DNA of 64,000 nucleotides from Styela clava. Taxonomy: Eukaryota; Chordata; Ascidiacea; Stolidobranchia; Styelidae. A program made the position numbers and the translations under genes. The notes below the pieces were generated by a model. It worked only from the letters and a program-made list of their open reading frames with translations. It did no database searches and was not told the DNA's origin. The stretch spans positions 15,138,974-15,202,973 of the forward strand of contig NC_135259.1 of the NCBI RefSeq assembly GCF_964204865.1, in the 5' to 3' direction. Within the stretch, counting starts at the first letter, position 1; the number at the start of each line of letters is the position of its first letter. Shown in pieces: positions 24,188 through 35,339 of this stretch.

Positions 24188-25086
24188 TCATACTTCATTG
24201 TTTGCTTGTCCAATGATCGTGTTCTCTCTTTCTGCAAAAAAGGTAGAAATGTTTTAACAAAATAATATTCACGATAATGGAGATTCCGACAACTTAGTAC
24301 TAAGCTTGAGGTTTAGAACGTTGAAGCTGCAAGCTCAATATACTCTCGATTCAAAACTGAGACCTTTTCGAGCCATAACTTTTACTTTCAATTAATTCAC
24401 CTCGTGATGCCACAAAGAAATAGGTGTATGGCTCTCTCAAACTATTGGAACTAAGATTGGGTGCATCTCGGGCAAAAATGAAACTATTAATCGCTTTTCG
24501 TCGCTTGTTTGACTGAAATAAAACTTATATTACCTCAGTGAAAAATTATTTTAATAAAGAAAAATTAATTTAGAACTTCTAACATCATTCAAAAATGTCG
24601 TCACCTCTAGTCTGCAAATTCACATCATTTGCCACGTTGCGCTTTTTCAGTTTATATACGTGGAATGGTGGTATTGTGCTATATCTGAGAAATCTAAAAC
24701 AAAAGGTTGCTATAGAAACTACTTTCAACTAATAACTCAATTAACCGAATCGAATAATGATGATGTTGCTATAATGGTAATCAAGTAAATTTGTGTCTTG
24801 ATTCATCGATGAAGAAGATTTTTATTTAAATCTCATTATTACCCAGTATACCATTATATCATAAAGAATTTGTGCAATTATATCAAAAGTTAGAGGTAGG
24901 CGAGGCATAAAGACATGAAGAACATATGACCCTTCAATTCTATCAGCTATACAAAATAACAAAAATCTAATAGACTTACCGGTCTCGTATCGGTGAACTG
25001 ATGATCAATGTCCGACATTCAACGGACGAAGTGTCCTGGCTAAGAACAAACACAACTACAGCAAGAAAAATTGCGATATTCTTCAT
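24188..25086 (-). CDS. A6, secreted peptide precursor (76 aa)
   Basis: Minus-strand exons 25086-24980, 24684-24605 and 24231-24188. It differs from A2 at the end of the predicted peptide (FHVYKL-KKR), has RTLIISSPIRD in exon 1 and NVANDV after the cleavage site, and the tail has QANNEV. A 10-nt deletion breaks the frame that is open in A2 as a possible alternative third exon. It is head to head with B2, 1.8 kb apart. TATA box at 25254-25262. Confidence 0.85.
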
Positions 25087-26912
25087 CTTAGTTTACGACG
25101 CCTCAGAATGTTAAACTGGACTTCAGTTGATTTATTTTTATGAGATTGTTTTGTCCAAACAAGTCCTTTCACAAGTAACCAAATTTATTCTTGTTTAATG
25201 AAGCTGAAAGCTCAATTTTTTGGAAATGCGTTGTTGGATTAGTTTCTGGAGTGATTTATATACGGCATTGTTGATCAATTATCTAAAAAATCGCGGTAAT
25301 TGCAGCAATCTCGAAACGAATTCATCAAAAAGTTCAAATTTTTCATCGAACTTTTTGATATGAAATCAATCCGTCTCTTCAGATATAAAGGCCTTAATTG
25401 CTCGTGCAATCATAATAATTTTTTAAAGTATGAATTTGTTCACTAGCACAAACACTTGTTCTGAACTCTGATATTTAAAGTAGTGAACGAAAGCAATCAT
25501 TTTGCCTTGTCAATGAAAATCAAAACTTAAATGACGTTCCGCTTTGAAGTAGAATATTGGATATCGATAATTTATATTTGCAAATGGTTGTCACTAAATT
25601 TGAATATTATTCTTTGATTTGATATTGGTACAACGTTTTAATTCGAGTCAAATACACTAAGGTTAGTGTTTTGCTCTACACTGGACAAAAAAGTTTACCA
25701 CTTGGGTAAAACCTAAACCCAGTTAACAATAATTAATTCGAATAAAAAAAACTTTCATATTATCAGTTTTAGATTATCAATTTTGTGCATACAAAAAATC
25801 ACATTTGACCAAATGCCATTACTGAATAATTGCATTCATTATTTCGAATTTTATACTACGTTTTCAGTATCGACTTCACTGGTCTACGGTGTTTGTTATT
25901 TGGCTACTTTTATTGCATTCGATTCAGTAGTTTTATGCCTACCAAGTCAATACATATTTATACTCTTAATTGAATATTGAGTTCTAGCATTAACAAGAAA
26001 CTCTTATTCGTATGTTTCATAATATCAAAACTGTTAGAACAGGCCAATTCATATACTTTGGCTCAAGAAGCAGAAACTAAAAAAGCAAAATTGAAGTTCA
26101 ACCAATATTCAATACCAATATCATTTCAGAAATATAATATCAGCATCAATATCTACTATATTCTATTAACATTAAATTACTTCACCCATTATCCGTGCAT
26201 TAAATGCCTCTGCCTAAGTTAAAGGTAAATTTAGAATTTTGCAATTAAACAAATAATGGTAATGATCTCGATCATCCTACTAAAACGAAAACAAACTGAT
26301 ATGGACATTTTGAATATCTCAAGTGGCGGAAACCATATTACTTATGTCTAATTAGTCGCAAAAGATCGTGAATGAGTTTATTCAATTTAAACTCGCGCAC
26401 CCAACGAAAATGATTATTCAAAATTTTTGTCGCAGCGAAAAGTAAATTGCTTTGTAGTTATTTTTAGTTCAAAAGTTAAAAAATTCATGTTTGTGACTTG
26501 TGAAGGAGTCTTGCTGTAATATGACTTATTGTTCATACCCAAGGAAACATTTTATGAAAATCACAAGCTTTCGTTCGGTTCACAATTTGGGTATTGTAAT
26601 CATAGTGTCGAAATTGCCATATACTGCTGTATCAACCGTCAGCTCACGAGCACCATCTTATGGCGACCTGATTAACGAAAACATCTTGAGCTTCAGAAAT
26701 AGACATCAATCCAATTACTTGTTCTCAACAGAATAATTGTTATGCAATAAAAAAAAATTTGATCCTCAAGAAGTAAATGCAGAAGCAGTTGCTAATGGTG
26801 AATCTTCCCTCAGGCAATCAGTAAAAAGATATAAATTACTCCAAGCCAAAGCGGACAAGACACCCAAAATCGAAGACCGTCTTCTTGTTTACGACTAAGC
26901 AACGCGAAGAAA
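25087..26912. promoter_or_regulatory. intergenic control region of the A6/B2 pair
   Basis: Nearly identical to 49369-51196 (A7/B3) and, less closely, to the A4/B1 and A8/C6 spacers. A-type TATA on the left and a B-type TATAAAT at 26830-26836 on the right. The ORFs inside (25783-25980, 25977-26222, 26500-26736) change or break between copies and I do not call them genes. Confidence 0.5.
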
Positions 26913-28139
26913 ATGAAACATTTGACGATTCGGTGTTTTGTCGTATTGTCTTCTATGCTTCTAATGTCTTACAACATTGTTCATACTCAACTGACTACGG
27001 AAAGACCTATACAATCAAGGTATGAGCATTCATTCCATAATCGTATATCGTATATCCAATCCAATATATCCAATAATCGTATATCCATGTGCAATTGCTC
27101 CGCATACCTGTTTGCGCTACTGGAAAAGTCTTAATATCGTATTTTATCACACATTTGATTTTGAACGTCATAGATTGAATTCAATGCAACATGATAGAAG
27201 GAAATTATATGTGATCAATTTGATTGGCTAATAAATACATATATATATATAACATCGTTGATTTCTGGAGAATTTTACTATTCAAAGGTCATGCGATTAT
27301 ATTTAGATGATATTGCATTTATTTCAATCCAAATTATCTTTATCAATCAAGAATTAATTACATATGTAATATTTATTTAATGTAATTATCTAAATATATA
27401 TTTCAAATTGAATGTATTATATTTCCGATATATGTAACTATAGAAAAGTTTATTTGGGGTGAAACAGCCTTCATGATAAACATGTAGGCCTATCCAATAC
27501 GTAAGTCCAGTCAAACGAAAATTAATTGATTCTCCATCTAAATATTTTTTAATTTCTCATTTTTAGGCTAGGCAACACCCCACCGTGGCCAGGAAAGAAG
27601 AAACGGGACGTTGGAAAATTTGATAAAATTACAGGTTTGTTAGTAAAAATTGCTCAGAAGTTTGCAGAAATATAAGCAAGACCCAATATAAAAGTCAAAT
27701 AACATCAAATCAAAAACGTAATATGCCGCACTATTTATATCATTTTTAGATACCGTACCATTTACCATGTATCCTCTTTTATAACAAAAAATAATAACTC
27801 GTGTATTCAAATACTTTTTAACATACAAACACTTACATGATATCTAATAAACTTTTTTTTTGTACAGATGACGAATTATTCTTTGACGACGACTCACAGA
27901 TAAGGATGCCAAGTATGAGTACTTACAAGTATTCGATTCTTATCCGATTCCTAAATTTTCGATTCCGATTCTCGATTCCGAATCTCGATTCCTCGACATA
28001 TCTTACCGAAAACACATACCCACCTAAGCAATACCATATGAAAGTAGTATGGGTATCCAATCTGCCACAGGAGACAAAATCGCACAAAAAAACAAATCCC
28101 TCAGAACCCACAGAGATTTTTAAAATAAATAAACGTTAA
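26913..28139 (+). CDS. B2, PWP-amide precursor with transposon-derived tail (148 aa)
   Basis: Exons 26913-27019, 27567-27634 and 27868-28139. Residues through DDELFFDDDSQI match B1 and B3, including TPPWPGKKKR (PWP-amide predicted). The last exon is then interrupted by a 478-bp hAT-like element, so the reading frame continues for about 77 foreign residues until a stop at 28137-28139. The signal peptide has VVLSSML and QLTTERPIQ in place of the B1 residues. The peptide part lies upstream of the insertion and should still be made. The poly(A) signal beyond the insertion, 28473-28478, is retained. Confidence 0.8.
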
Positions 28140-28378
28140 AGCCTTCTATCGAAATACTATGTATTATATATAGTGAAGTTTGCGTTGTCGTAGCAACTCT
28201 ACATAGCAGTGAAGCAGTTTATACATATATGTGAAGAAATTGCCACAAAACGTTACACATTGTTTGCAATCCAAGTTTTAACCTCGAGAATCGATTCCAA
28301 TGCATCGGAATCGATTCTAGTCGATTCCGCAAAGAATCGATTCTGTAATCGAATCCGGACTCGATTCCGCCATCCCTA
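27901..28378. mobile_element. non-autonomous hAT element in the last exon of B2
   Basis: The 478-bp insert is bounded by the perfect 8-bp duplication CTCACAGA (27893-27900 and 28379-28386), the length typical of hAT. The ends TAAGGATGCC and, inverted, TAGGGATGGC resemble hAT termini. The interior is rich in GAATCGATTC-like palindromic units. B1 and B3 show the empty site. Confidence 0.9.
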
Positions 28379-28916
28379 CTCACAGAATGATCACTGAATG
28401 AAGATTGCTGTTACCGTGTTTTATGACATCATGAAAATTCTTTTTTTTTTTTTTGTACTTTGTGAATGGCGTAATAAAAGTTATCAAAATAATTTCATTG
28501 TGGAAATATTTATTCATAAAAACTTGATTCATGTTAGATTAAGTAAACATGGATTGACTAAGTTTTGTGAAATACGGGACGTTGAAAGAGAGAGAGGCGA
28601 AGATTTGTGTATGCGTCAACCAAAAACAGTCATAAACAAAAGCAAAAAAATAATTATTTGTTACAATGAAATTGTAGTTGAAGGGAAATATTATGTTAAT
28701 TTTTGTTAGATATGCATTTTTCGGATTGCTGATTAGAACTTCAAGACAAATGTAAAATTATTTAACTAGTCAGTAAGCGCTTTCACGTATATGTATATAG
28801 ATCTTATAAGATTTTCAGTTATCCCACGAGAGGAAATCCGATCGCGGTTTCATCATATAGCGAGCAACGGCCCCTCGTATGGTTACTGATTCACGCCAGG
28901 TATGGTATTACTTAGG

Positions 28917-31900
28917 CCAGGAGTTCTCAACCTGGGGTTTGCAAACCCCCAGGGGTGCACGAGAAGATTTCCAGGGGTACTTGGACGGCAGTCTAGTTTT
29001 TGTGTGTTGCTGTTTTTACATAGCCTTCATTACTACCAGAGAAAAATGCGTGTCGATTGAAACTAGATGCAAATTGAAACGTAGATTTTCCTTGATGATG
29101 CGTTGTTTTTTGATTGTGACACAACAATATGAAATTCACGGCTTTGCAGACAAACTGTGAAATCTCAAAGACAGCGTGCTGCGAGCATTTAGGCCGCGAG
29201 CCGAGGCCCTGAAAAAAAGCCTAGAAAGTGAGTTTCGTAGCGCACATCAGGTAACTACCTGAAAATGATTTTAAAATGTTCCTTAAAAATTTTGTAACAA
29301 ATATTGCCTTGTTCCCACTTCCAAAACTTGCACGTTTTACGGAAAAGACGCTTTTACTACAAGAAATATGTGCTACGATCTGTCCTATGTTCTCTACATT
29401 TCCGGAAATGAACAATGACTTCTGCATGACGTAACAATTGAATCGAATCAGCTGTTAGCGAGCGGATGAATCTTAGGTATTACTGCTCGATCTTGCGTTG
29501 AGTTGGGCAGCCTTTCCATAGCTCTGTTTAGTTATTATTAGTTAAGTTATGCTAAGACGTTGTTAAAAAGTATAAGCAAGTTACTAAACAATTAGATACT
29601 TACCACGGATATGGGTCGTGAGACGAAGCCCTGAAAACGCCCAGAAAATAAGTTTCGCAGCGCACATCTGGTAACTAAATAAATTCTTCAGTTTTGTGTG
29701 AAAATGAACATACTGAACGCATTACAGCTTGTTCCACAATCCTGATGCGAAATTGCATATAAAAGGTTCGCGAGTGACCTCGAAAGGTCTTCAAGCAGCG
29801 ACACCTACAACGCTGATTCACATTAGCGAATAAATTTTATGTACCGGTAATAACCACAAGCAGTTTACAACAAGAGCAGCATAAAAAGCTACATCCATTT
29901 TATAGAAGCTATCGAACGTATTTATTTTTAAGCAATGAAGTCACAAATTAACATCGTGAGCACGAAAACACAAATAAATCAATTATTTCTCACTTAGAAA
30001 TTTACCGGAAAAGTCAAGAAAATTAAATGAATGTACAGTATGTACATAACATAGTGAACAGAAATATTACAATTAGTCTTTTTTTGGTTTGTGTGGTTAT
30101 GTATTTGAACAAAGGCAATATTATTTCTAGAAACAGGACTACGACACTGACAAATGTCCGAAAAACAAAACAAATAAATGATACTTATTAACTCAACTGC
30201 AATATCTAATTCACTTTCTTCTGAATTGTTTTCGAAATCCACTATCTTGAAAATCGACTTTTCCTCTATAAGTGTACTATGATTTTTGCAGTCAATACAA
30301 AAACAAAAATCTGTGCAATTTAAGTTGATTTCGGCACACTTGCATAAATTATTTTGACTATTTTTCTTACACCTGCAGTTTGCCAACTCAAGAACTGGTT
30401 TGAGGGCCACATGCTTCTTCAGTGAATCATTGTTGGGTGGAAAGAGTATAATCCTTATTGTTTGCCAGTGTTAAATAGACGTGCCCTGGTATCATTTACT
30501 TTCTTTATATCCTCTTCATACAGTGAACAAACAAATTCCTCAGCTTTATTTATTAATGCCTCGTTAACCTCAAAAAATCTTCATAGTTGAGAAAAAAAAT
30601 GAATTGAAACCTCAATGAAGTCTCCAACATGAGTTTGATGGGCAGTTCCAATTGCAGAAAAGTGCTAAAATATTTCAATATGAATAGCCCATCTAAGCTG
30701 TTTGCAACTATTATGATTCTCATATACCTTTACGCTTCAAGACGTCTTGTTTAATCCATTTTATGGCACTGATAGCAGCAGGGATTAGAGCCTGCGATAG
30801 GTCGGATTGGTGGAACATTGCCGTTTTCTTTTGTAGTACAGTATCTGAAATGAGAAAGAAAACCATACTTGGAACAGTAAGTGTGTAAAAATACCACTAA
30901 ATACTGACTAATACCTTGAATACATAATGCATTTTATCTGATTTACTCAATGAGCGTATATATGCTCATTGCATGTACTACAGTCCAGCAGTGTTTGCAT
31001 ACCAGTACTAGACTATATCTACACTACATTTTGATATATCACAGTCTGAAATGCCATATGGAATAGGCCTATAGACTATATTTTAATACATCAACTGTCT
31101 GTCTATAACTTGATTTCTCATCTCTCAATCGCTTCCAATGCTACTTTCTTTTCACTCCGGCATAACTCATCATCGCTTCCCAGGTTCTTTTCGACTCTAT
31201 GAATTTAGATTCAGATCAACCGACATTAGTAAAATTGATTATTTTCTTCTCTTTCACACAACCGTGCATTACAGAAACAGCCATTAATTTATATTTCCAA
31301 ATATGCTGTGGCCTATATAGTAGTATAAGTCTGCTGAATAGTCAAGAAGAGTCATTAAATAATCATAAACATTTCATGCAAGCCAGAAAATATCGTTGTT
31401 TGTGACATATTATTCTAGGTCTAGCCTTCCTTGGAATTACCGCACCGTACCTGTCTAACAACGTCTTATGAGCTAGTGCTCAACTAAAATTGCTATTTAT
31501 GGTAAGGATATACAAGTGTTTAATATCTTACTTATACTTTTCAACACCTGCTTAGAATAACTGAACTAATAATAACTGAAAAAAACTATGGAAAGGCCAC
31601 TCAACGCAAAAGCGAGCAGTAGTGCCGTACATCTGATACAGTATTCATCCTACCACGGGGGATCAACCTACAGCTGACTAATTTGATTGTTACGTCAGGC
31701 AGAAGTCTGCGTTCATTGGCCCATGATACCGGAAAAGCAGAGAAAATAGGACAGTTGGTAACACATATTTATTGTAGTAAAAGCGTCTTTTCTGTAAAAC
31801 GTGCAACTTTTAGAAGTGGGAACAAAGCAATATTTGTTACTAAATTTCTAAGGAACATCTTAAAATCATTTTCAGGTAGTTACCTTATGTGCGCTACGAA

Positions 31901-32160
31901 ACCGAAAAATAAATGACCTCGGCTCTCGGCCTAATTAGAGAAAGTGATTATGCTTATTAAAACTTGTGAGAGATTTTAAGAATTCATTAGTTAGGCGGAG
32001 GACAAAGGCAACAATATCAACACCAAGATTTAATTTAGTTACATCTAGTCAATAAATTGTTGTTTCAACAAATCGTTAGTCAATATATCACAACTTTGTT
32101 CGGTGTGTGATTACTGGATTACTGAGGGGGGTCACGTTGAATGTTTCGTGACTCTGGGTC
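28917..32160. mobile_element. hAT element with internal inverted arms, right end truncated
   Basis: Left terminus CAGGAGTTCTCAACCTGGGG is the same family as the element at 53922-54459. Sequence near 31975-32155 matches the reverse complement of that element's other end but stops short of the tip, joining a different repeat at about 32160. Internally, 29220-29430 and 31710-31915 are inverted copies of one another. No intact transposase is seen. Confidence 0.7.
29994..30410 (-). pseudogene. Cys-rich ORF within the hAT element
   Basis: 138-codon frame whose N-terminal third has CRCKKNSQNNLCKCAEINLN followed by C-x3-C-x-C-x2-C spacing. This resembles the CXC half-repeat seen in tesmin/TSO1-like and some transposon proteins. 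It lacks a recognisable remainder. It could be a captured or transposon-encoded DNA-binding fragment, or a chance frame. Confidence 0.4.
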
Positions 32161-32167
32161 TGACTCT

Positions 32168-33366
32168 TGCACCTAATTGTTCCCCACGGGCTCCGAAGCC
32201 ATTCAGGGTAATATCCTTCGATATATTGAGACATTTGACGGCTCGTAAATTCATATCAGCGGTTATAACTAACATGTACTGCCAATCTAGTTTACATTGA
32301 GGAATCTGTGATCATACGACAGCCTGTCAATGAACAATCACAACATCGCCCATAGCAAACCACATTCAAAATTTTGTAAATTGTTTTTCATAAGCAGATA
32401 ATCATCGCAATCAATAATCGACTTACAGTAGGAAAATAATTGATATTACTAGAAAAAATTATATTCTGCAAAACCTAGCACCAAACTTACTGGTTGGTAT
32501 ATGTAAAAAAATATATCAAACCCACCTAGAAAAAGATTCATCAATTTTCGATGAAGTGTACTGTCCTGAACTCCTTTTGGTAGAGTTCTTTAAAAATGTT
32601 GCAAAGAAATTCATGAGCTGGAAGGCCTTGTTTACGAGCTTGCGGAAGAACCGTTTTACACAACTGAAAAAGTTAAGGAGCAAGACAGGCGCTCTAAACT
32701 GGAAAATCTTGGGCTTTACGTTCTAGAACCAATGCCAAGTTAGGATACAGACAAACTGGTAATTGAGCATATAATTGCCAAATTTACTAACAAGAAGATA
32801 TTATAATCCTAAATAAAATCCTCCAAAATCAACATCTCATTTTAATTGGCAATTAACAACGACACTGACTTTTTCCCTTTTCATATCAAACAGTGAGCGA
32901 ATAGTTCGAATAAATCGAATTGCTTATCTAATGTAAAAACAAAACACCTATATCTGTCGCCACTATTAATTGTTGTTGAGGGCAATTACTTTTTAATGAG
33001 GTGGAAGCAGAATTGCAATAGCGTTTTTTCGTGATCTTACATTGGGATTTTGGACATTTTCACTCATCAAATTTAGGGATGCTTGCTTACAACTTATCAT
33101 TTTATGAATCATGGTCCGAGGTACCTCAATACCTATAATAACGAGCTATTTTTGTCTGAACTTTCCGCCTCTGTTTTCCCAGGAAAGATTTTATCGTGAG
33201 GGCTTGGATTGTCAAATCTCCATGCGGAAAGTGTCACCGGTAAATTTCGATGTGTGTAATTCGTTCCACAAACCCTGTCCCCATAGACGAAATAGACATA
33301 GATAGGGTAAAGCAAGCGTTCAATTTTCACTTTTAGTAAATATTTGTATAATTTGGTGACTTAGAG
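32168..33366. repeat. array spacer repeat, interrupted by the large hAT element
   Basis: Matches 52530-53250 in two blocks (TTGCACCTAATTGTTCCCCA.. and TTTGTCTGAACTTTCC..). It continues on the far side of the large hAT insertion at 47981, so it is one ancestral spacer now split. No gene is seen. Confidence 0.65.
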
Positions 33367-33565
33367 CAGGGATGCACAACTCAAATGACGATACATGCCA
33401 GATTTTTTAAAATAATCTTGTCGCGTGACACGCACAATCGTTGGTATTGTAATCAAACTCCCGTAAAACACATCAAATAAATTTTAATATTAATACATAA
33501 TAACGAATTTATTGTACCAATTTAATGTCCTGAAAAACTGCTGATTTGAAGATGTTTTTTATGGA

Positions 33566-35325
33566 TTAAGATTGAAATGTGGGCTTCAAAGGAGAAATAG
33601 CGATGCGCATCACTGAATCTAGATGTTCATCTAGTAAACGAGTCCGTAGCTGGGATTTGTTTATTTTCATGATTGAGAATGCCTGTTCACAACTGTACTT
33701 GCTTGCAAATTGACAAACCCATATTTTTGCATTTCTCAACAAAACTGGATAATTCTCTTCTTCGAGGCGAGAGTAGAACTCAAGTAATGAATTTTCTTGA
33801 AAAACATCCTGCAAAACTTGATTTGACCTCAAATCCAGTAGTTCCAGTTGAGCGTCAGCGTCTTCAATATATTCAACATCCACACTAAATGGTCTTTGAA
33901 ATAAATCCATTTGCGGCTTCTGGTCATTAAGATCTTGAAAGCGTTTTAAAAAGTTTTGACGAAGGTCGCCGCACATTACGGCATACTTCTCAAAGTCAGG
34001 AACCAAGTCTGCCTTTCTTTTTTCAAAAAACAAAGACATACTTTCAAACTGGATCATGTTGCCAGTTGATAGTTGCTTCTGAAACAGTTCCAGTTTACTT
34101 TGTAAAGCATCGACAGCAAGTAGTTGGTTACGTCCTTGCATTCTGATACCTAGGTTGTTCATATGCTGTGTGAAATCTATCAAAAAAAGTAAGATCCAGC
34201 AACCAAGTATTGTCACACAGGAACGTCATAACATCTGCACCACTTTTAGTCTTCAGTGTTGGACTATTTTCCTGTAAAAATATTTTAATTTCGTTAAAAA
34301 GACTAAGAAAGCGCTGCAAAACGTTTCCTCGACTCAACCAGCGAACTTGGGAATGATACACCAAGTCTTTGTATTGTGTATTCATCTCCAACAAGAATGC
34401 TCGAAATTGGCGGTGCTTCAATCCTTTCGACAGAATTTCATTCACACATTTTACAAAAACGTCCATAACATGGGTCATCTTTATACTTTGAGCACAAAGA
34501 CACTCCTGGTGAATGAAGCAGTGAAGAGTAATAATGTCCTGGGTGAAATCAGGTTCTTGCAAGTACTTTTTCAATAGTGCCACCGCGCCATTTTTTTTTA
34601 CCAATCATAGAAGCTGCACCATCTGTCGTCAATCCAACTAGTTTGGTAAATTTGGAATTTTATAGTGAAGCGCATTTAATACAGCTTCTTTTATATATAC
34701 CCCGCGTGTTGTGTCATAGAGAGGAATAAGTCCGACAAGATCTTCATAAACAGATAGGTCTTTTGCTACAGTGCGGATAAAAACTGATAATTGCGCAGTA
34801 TCACTCATATCACAGCTTTCATCAAGAAGCCAGTGAAAAGTATTCGAAGGAATCTACTTTCGATTGCAGTTGCTCATTTAGATTTTCGCCAATTTCTTCA
34901 ATTCTTCTAGCAATGGTAGTCCTCGAAAGGCTGATTTTTTAAAAAAGATGTGCTTGCTTAGGAACTATCAACTCTGCCACGTCCTGAATGCATTCTCGAG
35001 CAAACTCGCCATCTGTGAATGGCCTCGAATAGCGAGCAACTTTTTCTGCTACAACATAAGATGCGGCGATGGCGTTTTCATTTTCCCCGATGGGCTTTTT
35101 AAATACGTTCTGTTGCGCGTCAAGGGCATTTTTTAGTTTCGCCACCAAATTTTCTCTTAGTTTTCCGACAGTTATATCATATTTGTGTTGATGTTGGGCG
35201 TTATAGTGTCTCTTCACCTTGAAGGCTTTCGAAATAGAAAATGTTGTGCCACAAACCAAGCATAAGGGCTTCTGCTTCCATTCGATAAAAAAAAAGTCAC
35301 TTGTTCTTAAATTCACGAGTCTCAT
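33566..35325 (-). pseudogene. hAT transposase (ZBED/GTF2IRD2-like), frameshifted
   Basis: Read on the minus strand, N to C: a zinc-finger-like start with PLCLVCGTTF and HYNAQHQH; LDESCDMSDTAQLSVFIRT and TTDGAASMIG, typical of this transposase group; HCFIHQECLCAQ; QVRWLSRGNVLQRFLSLF; and the C-terminal dimerisation domain with FASKYSCEQAFSIMKINKSQ. At least three frame breaks occur (near 34180, 34650 and 34820-34940), so no full-length protein is made. It is the transposase of the surrounding element. Confidence 0.9.
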
Positions 35326-35339
35326 CTCCTTTTCTTTTG

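Noticed and set aside
25783-26222. ORFs between A6 and B2 with near copies at 23308-23493 and 50061-50497
   Set aside because: They are similar only because the block was duplicated recently, two begin at non-ATG codons, and the frames vary between copies.
28879-29160. 93-codon ORF
   Set aside because: It lies across the hAT terminal sequence; the same sequence at 54300-54500 is on a non-coding element.
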